A stretch of 11,883 nucleotides of DNA from an uncultured Coprococcus sp. (GTDB lineage Bacteria; Bacillota; Clostridia; Lachnospirales; Lachnospiraceae), in contig CAKQIY010000047.1 of NCBI GenBank assembly GCA_934247115.1, positions 1-11,883 of the forward strand, in the 5' to 3' direction. Below the pieces are notes generated by a model. The model was given only the letters and a program-made list of their open reading frames with translations. It had not been told where the DNA came from and searched no databases. Shown one piece after another: positions 1-6,187 of the stretch; the first letter of the stretch is position 1; every line of letters begins with the position of its first letter. A program made the position numbers and the translations under genes.

Positions 1-62
1 GTTTCGGATATAGCAGCTTCGGAGCGCTCCCAATATAAATCTAATATCTGCTTATCATCCAT
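1..62 (-). CDS. RNA polymerase sigma factor, sigma-70/ECF-like (N-terminal 20 codons, partial)
   Basis: The gene starts at the ATG at 62-60 and runs off the left edge. A strong Shine-Dalgarno run (AAGGAGGAGGAG, about 66-80) precedes it. The visible residues begin MDDKQILDLYWERSEAAISE. This matches from memory the start of a Lachnospiraceae family of short sigma-70 factors, in which a 'DxxIIxLYWxRSExAIxET' opening precedes region 2. Such factors redirect RNA polymerase to a small regulon, often including their own promoter. Only about a tenth of the protein is in view, so regions 2 and 4 cannot be checked. The call rests on this N-terminal signature and on the ECF-like promoter just upstream. 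Confidence 0.7.
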   Translation of the reverse strand, partial: MDDKQILDLYWERSEAAISE

Positions 63-103
63 AGGCTTCTCCTCCTCCTTTGTATTAAGGCCTTTCACTC
101 TAA

Positions 104-130
104 TAGACGGGGAAAATGTGTCAAGCGTCA
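104..130 (-). promoter_or_regulatory. ECF-type promoter upstream of the sigma factor
   Basis: On the minus strand a TGACGC element (130-125) is followed 15 bases later by CGTCTA (109-104). The latter is a typical ECF-sigma -10 core, and the downstream tract leads to the sigma-factor start at 62. A TTGACA (123-118) also lies inside this stretch, but it has no good -10 at 16-18 bases. An ECF reading is preferred because many such sigma factors activate themselves. That autoregulation is inference. Confidence 0.35.
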
Positions 131-163
131 CTTAAATTCAAAAGATATTTATTCAAAGATTAG

Positions 164-180
164 CTTTCATTTTTTGAAAG
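164..180. other. Small hairpin after the toxN fragment
   Basis: A 6-bp perfect inverted repeat, CTTTCA/TGAAAG, surrounds a 5-base T loop. It lies 68 bases beyond the toxN-fragment stop in a very AT-rich spacer. It is too short, and lacks a following T run, to call a terminator. The rest of 63-247 holds only the ECF-like promoter. Confidence 0.2.
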
Positions 181-247
181 AATATAATAAAACAGCAAAA
201 GACATACACCAACAAGTCTCTTAATATTCAATGCGGAAAATTACAAT

Positions 248-478
248 TCATACAATCTTTTTGAAATCAATTTTATCCCTCATTTTTTCATGCTTTTCCT
301 TTGGCTTAGATAAGGGAACACAATACTTATGTTCATTACAAATAACAAGCACTCCAAGAAAAGGTCGCTCGTCCTTACCAATCTGAGGAGATACCGATAA
401 AACTCTGTCATCTATATTATGTAAGTTTCTGATGTATTTCATATCAATACGATATACTTCTAATGGTGCTTGAATCAT
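248..478 (-). pseudogene. Truncated type III toxin-antitoxin endoribonuclease (ToxN/AbiQ/CptN family), N-terminal half only
   Basis: The 76-residue product resembles the first half of ToxN/AbiQ/CptN endoRNases, which cut RNA and are held inactive by a repeat-structured antitoxin RNA. Recognisable blocks are LEVYRIDMKYIRNLHNIDDRV (split: LEVYRIDMKYIR then NLHNIDDRV), ERPFLGVLV and the hallmark KYCVPLSKPKEKHEKM. Full toxins are roughly 150-200 residues. Here a TGA (250-248) ends the frame just after DKIDFKKIV, where the family normally continues into a second half with an NNMIPV-like block. I read the other two frames through 247-130 and found no such continuation, so the 3' half looks deleted rather than frameshifted. 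The gene starts at 478 with a weak AGAAG site. Upstream lie a terminator hairpin and a short RNA-like unit, the usual antitoxin-terminator-toxin order. A genuine short variant is possible but unlikely. Confidence 0.65.
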
Positions 479-498
479 TCATTTCTTCTTTAAAATAT

Positions 499-528
499 TT
501 CAAGGACTATGTTTCCATAGTCCTTGAA
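499..528 (-). terminator. Hairpin between antitoxin RNA and toxN fragment (13-bp stem, GAAA loop)
   Basis: A 13-bp perfect stem (499-511 with 516-528) closes a tetraloop that reads GAAA on the minus strand, a stable GNRA loop. It is followed on the minus strand by the U-rich AATATTTT. It sits 21 bases upstream of the toxN-fragment start. In type III systems a leaky terminator at exactly this place sets the antitoxin:toxin ratio, so the position supports the locus assignment. Confidence 0.6.
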
Positions 529-592
529 TGTAGTGTCACCGTAGCGACCCTAACGCTTTTTGAACGTCCACTTATCGGCAGGACCCTCCTTC
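499..592 (-). ncRNA. Candidate type III antitoxin RNA (CptI/ToxI-like)
   Basis: This stretch lies between a good minus-strand promoter (599-626) and the GAAA-loop terminator, directly upstream of the toxN-like fragment, and it has no convincing ORF. The RNA would be about 90 nt. It contains a short internal hairpin, AGCG/CGCT (543-557), and a GTCC/GGAC pair. Type III antitoxins are normally tandem 34-45-nt pseudoknot repeats. I see only weak self-similarity here (GTGGAC...TTCAA against GTGACAC...TTCAA), so this may hold one to two degenerate repeats. The call depends mainly on context. Confidence 0.35.
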
Positions 593-598
593 AATATT

Positions 599-626
599 AT
601 TGAACCAAATGCCATTCTTTTGTCAA
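599..626 (-). promoter_or_regulatory. Promoter for the antitoxin RNA
   Basis: A perfect TTGACA (626-621) is followed after 16 bases by TTCAAT (604-599), with further AATAAT-like sequence beyond. The predicted start at about 592 leads straight into the candidate antitoxin RNA. An 8-bp inverted repeat (626-633 with 638-645) abuts the upstream side and could end incoming plus-strand transcription, since TCTTTTTAT follows it on that strand. Confidence 0.45.
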
Positions 627-689
627 TGAATTTCTAAAAATTCATAATCTTTTTATATTTAGCACAAATCATTTTTCAGCCTCGTAGAG

Positions 690-738
690 CGAAATACACC
701 CACCGCACAAATCTTCGATTTGTACTCTGTGTATTTCG
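690..738. other. Two-tier hairpin just downstream of the DUF3021 stop
   Basis: CGAAATACAC (690-699) pairs perfectly with GTGTATTTCG (729-738), and inside it ACAAATC (707-713) pairs with GATTTGT (717-723) around a 3-base loop. The outer arm ends two bases from the TAG of the gene that stops at 740. No T run follows on either strand, so it is not a standard intrinsic terminator. It could stabilise the 3' end of the mRNA or be a small repeat element. Confidence 0.4.
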
Positions 739-739
739 A

Positions 740-1195
740 CTAATTATTCTTTTGAATGCCTTCTTTTATCTTATAAATACGTATCTTCCAAATCAAATAT
801 TGTACTATCCAAACTACAACAAATATTGCAACAAAAATAGCAAAATAGCTTAATACACCTTTAACAGAATGCTCCATCCATTCGCAAATATATGCAACTG
901 TCATCATAAGTACAGATACAATTCCAAAATAAATGCTTGTTTGTTTTAATAAACTCCACTTATCTATTTCCCAGATAACAGATGCTCCTGCAAATCCTGC
1001 TCCAAGAACGGCACTTAAAACAGTCTGTATGATAATCGCTGTTACCTCATTGCCAAATCGTTCAATCAAACTCGGAACACATGAATAGTAACTACCATCA
1101 CCGATTGCAAGTGAAATTCCAATTGTAATCAAATAACTAATTACAATTCCACCCAATAATCCAACAAATATTCTAGAAAATAATTCTTTTTTCAT
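740..1195 (-). CDS. DUF3021 family membrane protein
   Basis: This 151-residue protein is almost entirely hydrophobic, with four predicted membrane helices at roughly residues 6-30, 54-77, 86-104 and 115-137, and a short basic C-terminal tail (about 138-151). Length, helix layout and position directly after a LytTR-domain gene match the DUF3021 family. These proteins are commonly co-transcribed with small LytTR regulators and are thought to modulate them from the membrane; the biochemical role is not established. The ATG at 1195 lies 11 bases after the LytTR stop, and its GAGGTGA ribosome site overlaps that stop, so the two are translationally close. Confidence 0.8.
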   Translation of the reverse strand: MKKELFSRIFVGLLGGIVISYLITIGISLAIGDGSYYSCVPSLIERFGNEVTAIIIQTVLSAVLGAGFAGASVIWEIDKWSLLKQTSIYFGIVSVLMMTVAYICEWMEHSVKGVLSYFAIFVAIFVVVWIVQYLIWKIRIYKIKEGIQKNN

Positions 1196-1206
1196 TTTTA
1201 GTCACC

Positions 1207-1653
1207 TCATAATCCTAATACTTTTTTGATCTTTGAAACATATCTTCTGGAAACATAACTTACAGTCCCATTCGATAATTCCATACAAATTGTTCCTACA
1301 AAGCTTAAATCAAGGCTTTTAACCTTCTTAAGATTCACAATTTCTGAATTTGATATCCTTACAAACTTACTGTTATCCAATCTTTCTTCCGCTTCATATA
1401 GTCTCAATCTAATTTGATACGTACCATTGTCTGTTTGGGTAAAAACTTTACTGTCTTCTGCGTAAATCTTTACTATGTGATCCGGATCTAATAGTTCGAC
1501 CTTATCCTCTCTGATACCGGAAATAATTGTTGGAGCATCATCTAATCTGCTTACAAAATCAACAACTCTGTTAACTTCTTCCGTCATCTGTGCTGTTGTA
1601 ATCATAATTTCAGGTTCTTTAGCTTCCGCATCGATATTAATATTCAGTTTCAT
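1207..1653 (-). CDS. LytTR-family DNA-binding transcriptional regulator
   Basis: The 148-residue protein has a short N-terminal region (1-50) and a LytTR DNA-binding domain over about residues 55-148. Typical landmarks are IVKIYAEDSKVF, the QIRLRLYEAEERLD stretch, FVRISNSEIVNLKKVKSL and the closing SYVSRRYVSKIKKVLG. There is no receiver domain, so it is not a classical response regulator. This stand-alone form normally pairs with a DUF3021 protein, which follows immediately. A strong AAAGGAGGA site supports the start at 1653. It probably regulates its own operon, since such regulators usually do and the upstream region holds LytTR-like half-sites. Confidence 0.85.
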   Translation of the reverse strand: MKLNINIDAEAKEPEIMITTAQMTEEVNRVVDFVSRLDDAPTIISGIREDKVELLDPDHIVKIYAEDSKVFTQTDNGTYQIRLRLYEAEERLDNSKFVRISNSEIVNLKKVKSLDLSFVGTICMELSNGTVSYVSRRYVSKIKKVLGL

Positions 1654-1697
1654 GATTTTCCTCCTTTCTTGCTTTGTAGTATATCTGGATTAGGATT

Positions 1698-1744
1698 ATT
1701 ATCTATACTTTATCAATAGGTGGTAATTTTTTCTACCTAACTGG
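1698..1744 (-). promoter_or_regulatory. Promoter and possible LytTR half-sites upstream of the regulator
   Basis: On the minus strand TTACCA (1726-1721) and GATAAT (1703-1698) are separated by exactly 17 bases and lead into the strong ribosome site at about 1664. Upstream, CCAGTTAGG (1744-1736) resembles a LytTR half-site. A poorer one, CCTATTGAT (1720-1712), overlaps the spacer. Their centre-to-centre distance (24 bases) is a little longer than the usual 21-22, so the operator part is weak. Confidence 0.35.
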
Positions 1745-1775
1745 TCAAAAACAATGTTTTCGCAGTTGATTCCTT

Positions 1776-1813
1776 CCCTTGTTTTTTCCCTTATGAGGGT
1801 TCATAAACAAGGG
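1776..1813. repeat. Nested inverted repeat
   Basis: CCCTTGTTT (1776-1784) pairs with AAACAAGGG (1805-1813), and within it CCCT (1788-1791) pairs with AGGG (1796-1799) around a 4-base loop. No T run follows on either strand, so it is not a clear terminator. It may be a regulator-binding palindrome or a mobile-repeat relic. Confidence 0.4.
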
Positions 1814-1980
1814 TAAAACGATATAACACAATACAAGATGTGACGGGGAGGACACCCACGAAAATTTTAGTATTTTCAAGGGTTTGCCGAGATTTCTATA
1901 ACCAAATATAACAGTTATTAAATTTCTTAAAATACCTCAAGTGAGAATTCAAATTTATCGCTCTGATTTTTAATACATGT

Positions 1981-2064
1981 AGGGACGTTCCTTCTGTCAC
2001 CAAGAGTGTCCCTCTGTCTTATTCGTTACAGGGGGACACTCTTGGTGACAGAAGGAACGTCCCC
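1981..2064. repeat. Long palindrome (REP/MITE-like), 37-bp stem with 10-base loop
   Basis: The left arm (1981-2017) and right arm (2028-2064) are reverse complements at 35 of 37 positions, around a 10-base loop (CTTATTCGTT). The arms begin and end with GGGACGTTCCTT / AAGGAACGTCCC. A related single arm occurs at 11392-11432 (34 of 41 positions identical by hand alignment), so this is a dispersed repeat family and not a one-off terminator. Such palindromes are familiar in Lachnospiraceae intergenic DNA and recall REP elements moved by RAYT transposases; no transposase is in the window. As RNA it would be an extremely stable hairpin and could insulate the downstream operon from read-through. Confidence 0.8.
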
Positions 2065-2178
2065 GATTTCCGGTCAATTTCATCTAAAGTGTCCATTAGC
2101 GGATCCGGCATATTGAATCCTCATTTTTCTTGTGATAACTTTTCCCACAGCGTATCAGAACATCAGGAGGAATAAATT

Positions 2179-3570
2179 ATGCCAAGAAAATATTATCCAT
2201 TAACACCTTCACAAAAGATACATTTCAAACCAATTATTGAATTTGGCACTCAGCAAGTCGCAAATATAAGCATTTGTATGACTCTGCAGGCGCCGCTAGA
2301 TTTCGGTTTGCTGAAAAAATGCATACAGCTGGAGTACGAAAGATACGAATGCCTGCGAATCCGTTTTACAAAAGTTGACTCAAATGGAGAGGTACGGCAA
2401 TATGTTGTTTCTCGCGATGACAGAGATATTGATTACGAAAACCTTTCATGGCTTTCCGGTGATGACGCTTATCACCGCATGGAAGAATGGTCCAGAATTC
2501 CGTTTGACGGGGACAATATTCCAATGAATGTGATAAAAATGATCTCGCTTCCGGGTGGCTACAATGGGCTGTACATCAAGATCGATCACAGACTCATGGA
2601 TTCATGTGGAGCTATCGTCATGGTGAATGACATCATGGAACTGTACTGTCATTACAAATTTGGCACGCCTTATCCTGAGGACATGGCAAGTTTCATTAAC
2701 ATGGTAGAACGTGATCTTAAAAAAAGCACAGACGAAAAACGTGTCTCAAAAGACCGCATGTACTGGCAAAATGTGCTTGAGGAAATGGGAGAACCTATTT
2801 ACTCCGATATACAGGGACAACGGATACTTCAGGAAAGCAGGCGCCTTCACAATGACAAGTCACTCCGCGCTGCAGATCAGGAGATCAACAACCTGTCTGT
2901 CGCTACAAAGAACTATCATCTGGATGCTGAGCCAACCCAGAATCTTCTGGATTTTTGTATGAACAATCACATATCCATGACCAATCTCATTCTCATGGGA
3001 ATACGAACTTATCTCTCCAAGGCAAATGGCGGACAGACTGACATTTCCATAAGGAATTATGTTTCAAGACGTTCCACACATGCCGAGTGGGTATCAGGTG
3101 GCTCTCGCGCAATGGCATACCCTTGCAGAACCATCATTGATCCGGACACAGAGTTTCTGGATGCAGTTTTCATGATTCAGGATGTTCAGAATCATGTATA
3201 CCGACACTGCAATTATGACCCGGAACTTTTGTCTGACCAGATGAAAGAAATGTTCCACACTCCTCCACACACTACTTATGAGAGCGTGGGGCTTACTTAC
3301 CAGCCTCTTCCTATCAGGCTTAAAAATCCGCATCTCGAAGATATTTCCGTAAGGAGCATGTGGATTCCAAATGGTACATCAAAACAAAAGATCTATCTCA
3401 CCGTCATGCACAGTGCAAATGATCTGGGTCTGAATTTCTATTTCAGATACCAGACCGCTAGTCTCTCCGAACAGGACATTGAACTGTTCTACTACTACCT
3501 TATGAAGATAATCTTCAAAGGCATTGCCGAGCCAGAAATGACCGTGGGCGAAATCATCGAATGCATCTAA
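2179..3570 (+). CDS. Stand-alone condensation-domain-like acyltransferase
   Basis: The 463-residue soluble protein has the length and pattern of one condensation/acyltransferase domain of the CoA-dependent acyltransferase superfamily (NRPS C domains, PapA-type and alcohol acetyltransferase-like enzymes). The active-site motif is DHRLMDS at residues 136-142, so the canonical HHxxxDG is degenerate. The catalytic His137 and the structural Asp141 are kept, while the first His is Asp and the Gly is Ser. The N-terminal YPLTPSQKIHF recalls the 'LTPxQxxx' opening of C domains. It would transfer an acyl group from a carrier protein to an amine or alcohol. The next two genes supply a carrier and a loading ligase, so they are its likely partners. 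AGGAGG 8 bases upstream fixes the start. Substrate and product are unknown. Confidence 0.75.
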   Translation: MPRKYYPLTPSQKIHFKPIIEFGTQQVANISICMTLQAPLDFGLLKKCIQLEYERYECLRIRFTKVDSNGEVRQYVVSRDDRDIDYENLSWLSGDDAYHRMEEWSRIPFDGDNIPMNVIKMISLPGGYNGLYIKIDHRLMDSCGAIVMVNDIMELYCHYKFGTPYPEDMASFINMVERDLKKSTDEKRVSKDRMYWQNVLEEMGEPIYSDIQGQRILQESRRLHNDKSLRAADQEINNLSVATKNYHLDAEPTQNLLDFCMNNHISMTNLILMGIRTYLSKANGGQTDISIRNYVSRRSTHAEWVSGGSRAMAYPCRTIIDPDTEFLDAVFMIQDVQNHVYRHCNYDPELLSDQMKEMFHTPPHTTYESVGLTYQPLPIRLKNPHLEDISVRSMWIPNGTSKQKIYLTVMHSANDLGLNFYFRYQTASLSEQDIELFYYYLMKIIFKGIAEPEMTVGEIIECI

Positions 3571-3579
3571 CCAATTTTT

Positions 3580-3600
3580 GGGGACGGAGGTGCCTGCCCC
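3580..3600 (+). promoter_or_regulatory. GC-rich hairpin between condensation and ACP genes
   Basis: GGGG (3580-3583) pairs with CCCC (3597-3600), with an imperfect inner stem and GACGGAGG in the middle. It lies nine bases after the condensation stop and 14 before the ACP ribosome site. A related GACGGAG hairpin sits in the next intergenic gap. It may act in mRNA processing or weak attenuation, or be an inserted mini-repeat. Confidence 0.4.
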
Positions 3601-3628
3601 CATTTAACAAAATAAGGAGATTTTTAAT

Positions 3629-3877
3629 ATGAATACTAATATAACTTTTTTGAACATTGTTGCCGAATACTGCAATACACCAGCTGATGAAATCACTAAT
3701 GATATGCGATTCATAGAGGATTTGGGCTTTAGCTCTCTTGATTTCATGACTTTTCTTGGCGACCTTGAAGATACATTTGACGTGGAAATCGATGAAGATG
3801 AGATCCTCAACATCCACACTATAGAAGACGCCATCAAGTACCTTGACAACCTGACAAGCTCTTCTGCATCGGTTTAA
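3629..3877 (+). CDS. Acyl carrier protein
   Basis: This 82-residue acidic protein has the four-helix carrier fold pattern. The motif LGFSSLDFM places the phosphopantetheine-bearing serine at Ser36 (the usual DSL is SSL here). The acidic helix that follows, DLEDTFDVEIDEDEI, and the closing 'IHTIEDAIKYL' are characteristic of carrier proteins. It would hold an acyl thioester on a phosphopantetheine arm added by a 4'-phosphopantetheinyl transferase encoded elsewhere. Lying between an acyl ligase and a condensation-type enzyme, it is more likely a dedicated secondary-metabolism or modification carrier than the housekeeping fatty-acid AcpP. An AAGGAG site at 3614-3619 supports the start. Confidence 0.9.
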   Translation: MNTNITFLNIVAEYCNTPADEITNDMRFIEDLGFSSLDFMTFLGDLEDTFDVEIDEDEILNIHTIEDAIKYLDNLTSSSASV

Positions 3878-3888
3878 CATTAAAAATC

Positions 3889-3910
3889 TGGGACGACGGA
3901 GTATGTCCCA
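3889..3910 (+). promoter_or_regulatory. Hairpin between ACP and ligase genes (possible attenuator)
   Basis: TGGGAC (3889-3894) pairs perfectly with GTCCCA (3905-3910) around a 10-base loop, GACGGAGTAT, followed by TTTT. This has the shape of a weak intrinsic terminator, 12 bases after the ACP stop. It shares the GACGGAG core with the hairpin at 3580-3600. It could lower ligase expression relative to the carrier protein. Confidence 0.4.
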
Positions 3911-3945
3911 TTTTGCTTCACATAAAAGAAATGGAGATATGATAT

Positions 3946-5505
3946 ATGGAAGAAAATATTCTGGAAATTGTTGAAAAAAGCTGCCTAATACATAGAGATG
4001 TAATAGCTGTTAAATATCTGTCTCACAGAGAGATTGTTGAAAAGAGCTACGGAGATCTGTGGGATGACATTCGCAAAACTGCTGTCATTTTGCGAAATAA
4101 TGGACTCTGCGGAACACATATTGCCCTGGTGGGAAGCAGCTCTTATGAATGGATCTGTGCCTACATGGCTATACTTTTCATGGGAAATACTGCTGTACCG
4201 CTGGATGCAAACCTGTCAGCGTCAGAATTACATGAACTTCTGAATCGATCAGGATCAACTGCATTATTCTGCGGAGCATCCAGAAAGGATGTGATAACAG
4301 AACTGACAGACGATTGTCCCGAAATGAATATTGTATTCACCATGGAAAAGAAAGTCGATATAGTGCATCTGGAGGGGGCAGATTCAAATCCACAATTAGC
4401 AATTTTGTCATTTGAACAGCTCCGCAGCGAAATCACCGTACCGGATGACTTTGCATTTGCCGAGCAGGATAAGGATAAAATGTGTACTCTTATGTATACC
4501 TCTGGAACAACAGGCAAAAGCAAAGGCGTCATGCTGTCTCAATTCAATCTCGCACAAAATGTTGAAAATGTATATGTAAATCTGGAACCTGGTGTAACTA
4601 TTCTGAGCGTTCTGCCTATACATCACGCCTTCTGCCTGACAATGGAATGGATGAAGGGTATTTCACTGGGCGCCACTATCTGCATCAATGACTCGTTGCT
4701 CCACATGCTGAAAAATATGAAACGGTTCCAGCCCGTCGGCATGCTGATGGTTCCTCTCATGGTAGAAACCATCTACAAAAAACTCAAAGACGTCAACCCT
4801 CTCCTTCCTAAAAAGCTGGTTGCAAAGGAAGCATTTGGAGGTAAACTGGAATATATATTCTGCGGAGGAGCATATCTGGATCCTATGTATGTTACCGAAT
4901 TCAAAAAATACGGAATAGACATACTCCAGGGATACGGCATGACTGAATGCTCCCCTGTAATTTGCTCTAACAATCACAGATACAACAGGCCCGGATCCGT
5001 TGGCAAACTCTTGGACAACTGCGCTGTTCGTTTTGTCGATGAGGAAATTCAGATAAAAGGCACAAGCGTCATGTCCGGATATTACGACATGCCAGACGAG
5101 ACCGCAGAAGCTTTTCAAGACGGCTGGCTCTGCACCGGAGATCTTGGTTATCTCGACTCCGACGGTTTCATGTATATAACCGGAAGGAAAAAGAACCTCA
5201 TCATTCTGGCAAATGGTGAAAACATATCCCCTGAGGAACTGGAAGGAAAGCTTTCTGTAGAGCCCCTTATTTCAGAAATAGTCATTACCGGCGACGGCAA
5301 CCATCTCACTGCTCACATATATCCAGATCAGGATTTTGTAGACAAGAAACATATGGATGCAGCCAGGACTTCTGAAAAATTGCAAAAAATTATTGATACC
5401 TTCAACAAAAACCAGCCAACATACAAAAGGATCTCTGCACTGGATATAAGAAAAGAGCCATTTGAGAAGAGTTCGACAAAAAAGATCAAAAGAAATCTCG
5501 TATAA
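3946..5505 (+). CDS. AMP-forming acyl ligase (ANL superfamily; acyl-ACP or acyl-CoA synthetase)
   Basis: The 519-residue enzyme has the full adenylate-forming set: the P-loop YTSGTTGKSKG (about 184-194), GYGMTECSP (329-337), the ribose-binding TGD (397-399), the hinge region GRKKNLI (413-419), and a C-terminal KKIKR whose Lys513 is the expected catalytic lysine. It would adenylate a carboxylic acid with ATP and pass it to a thiol. The adjacent ACP makes loading of the carrier phosphopantetheine likelier than free CoA. Overall it resembles long-chain fatty acyl ligases more than NRPS adenylation domains, which suggests a fatty or simple carboxylic acid, but specificity residues cannot be read by eye. 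GGAG 9 bases upstream supports the ATG at 3946; the spacing is slightly long. Confidence 0.88.
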   Translation: MEENILEIVEKSCLIHRDVIAVKYLSHREIVEKSYGDLWDDIRKTAVILRNNGLCGTHIALVGSSSYEWICAYMAILFMGNTAVPLDANLSASELHELLNRSGSTALFCGASRKDVITELTDDCPEMNIVFTMEKKVDIVHLEGADSNPQLAILSFEQLRSEITVPDDFAFAEQDKDKMCTLMYTSGTTGKSKGVMLSQFNLAQNVENVYVNLEPGVTILSVLPIHHAFCLTMEWMKGISLGATICINDSLLHMLKNMKRFQPVGMLMVPLMVETIYKKLKDVNPLLPKKLVAKEAFGGKLEYIFCGGAYLDPMYVTEFKKYGIDILQGYGMTECSPVICSNNHRYNRPGSVGKLLDNCAVRFVDEEIQIKGTSVMSGYYDMPDETAEAFQDGWLCTGDLGYLDSDGFMYITGRKKNLIILANGENISPEELEGKLSVEPLISEIVITGDGNHLTAHIYPDQDFVDKKHMDAARTSEKLQKIIDTFNKNQPTYKRISALDIRKEPFEKSSTKKIKRNLV

Positions 5506-5530
5506 CAATAGACTCACACGCATTATTGTT
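5504..5530. promoter_or_regulatory. Inverted repeat between ligase and tetR genes
   Basis: AACAATA (5504-5510) pairs with TATTGTT (5524-5530) across 13 bases, starting inside the ligase stop codon. There is no T run. It may be a TetR-type operator, as these proteins bind inverted repeats near their own genes, or simply a 3'-end hairpin. The 94-base spacer before the tetR start has room for a separate promoter, but I cannot identify one with confidence. Confidence 0.25.
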
Positions 5531-5599
5531 GTAACATTGCTGTATTAGATAGCGACAAAACTGCACCACCAAGCTATGCAGCAGATAAAGGAGACAGCC

Positions 5600-6178
5600 A
5601 TGATCAACTCAACCGATCCCCGATATGACAGAACTGAAAGTGACCTTCTAGATGCATTTAAGATACTTGCAGGTCAAAAGGCTCTGAACAAAATAAGCGT
5701 GTCCGAGATAACCAAACTCACAGGTGTGACCAGAAGCACATTTTACAACCACTATGAAGACATGCCTGCTTTCATCAATGCCATGGAAGACCGCATCGTC
5801 GATGAAATATTTCAGATCATGAATAGCTTCAAACCGGAAGGCAATCTTGAGATCTGCCACCAGTTCTTCAGATCTCTATGCGAATACATGAAAGCAAATA
5901 GATTTCTCATGATCATCATTGCCACACCTGAGGCTTATGATTTCGTGGAAAAGGCACTGACAATGTTCCACAGATACGTGCAATTAATTCTGGAAAAATC
6001 CAGCAAGACAGGCCTGGCCCAGGAGAAATTCTCATACGCCGTAGCATACGCAATAGGCGGCGTGGTTGGTATCCTGCACAAGTTTGCGGTAGATAACTGT
6101 CAGGAAAGCAGCGACAAGGTGTCTGCTTTCCTGACTGAAGCGTTTCTGGATGGTATGAGACCGTATTTGGGGGTGTAG
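5600..6178 (+). CDS. TetR/AcrR-family transcriptional regulator
   Basis: The protein has an N-terminal helix-turn-helix, SVSEITKLTGVTRSTFYNHY, at about residues 34-53 of the 192-residue product, followed by an all-helical ligand/dimerisation domain resembling TetR_C_7-type regulators. The reading frame opens at 5576, but AAAGGAG at 5587-5593 sits 6 bases before the ATG at 5600, so that start (MINSTDPRY) is preferred. It lies on the same strand, 94 bases after the ligase gene, and is the likely repressor of the condensation/ACP/ligase cassette, perhaps responding to an acyl intermediate. Its stop is only 9 bases from the stop of the opposing gene. Confidence 0.85.
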   Translation: MINSTDPRYDRTESDLLDAFKILAGQKALNKISVSEITKLTGVTRSTFYNHYEDMPAFINAMEDRIVDEIFQIMNSFKPEGNLEICHQFFRSLCEYMKANRFLMIIIATPEAYDFVEKALTMFHRYVQLILEKSSKTGLAQEKFSYAVAYAIGGVVGILHKFAVDNCQESSDKVSAFLTEAFLDGMRPYLGV

Positions 6179-6187
6179 GCACGTCTT

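Larger units (their letters stand above)
1654..2178. other. Gene-free divergent regulatory region with palindromes
   Basis: No ORF here looks like a gene. The stretch separates the minus-strand LytTR operon from the plus-strand condensation/ACP/ligase cassette, so it must hold both promoters. It contains the LytTR promoter, a nested inverted repeat (1776-1813), the large palindrome (1981-2064), and an AGGAGG ribosome site (2165-2170) for the condensation gene. A possible plus-strand promoter is TTGAAT (2113-2118) with GATAAC (2134-2139) preceded by TG, but the 15-base spacing makes it weak. I see nothing specific in 1814-1980. Confidence 0.5.

Noticed and set aside
2019..2111. 30-codon minus-strand ORF (starts MPDPLMDTLDEIDRK) ending inside the large palindrome
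   Set aside because: Too short, its second half is merely translated palindrome sequence, and its ribosome site is weak; at most a relic of a gene start.
2130..2158. TTGTGA-17-TATCAG as promoter for the condensation gene
   Set aside because: It would start the transcript at about the ribosome binding site, leaving no usable leader.
4161..5118. Long open frames on the minus strand within the ligase gene
   Set aside because: They are shadows of a clearly recognised adenylating enzyme, with no ribosome sites or family features.
5576..5599. Eight-codon longer start for the TetR regulator
   Set aside because: The ribosome site AAAGGAG lies inside this extension and is correctly spaced for the ATG at 5600.
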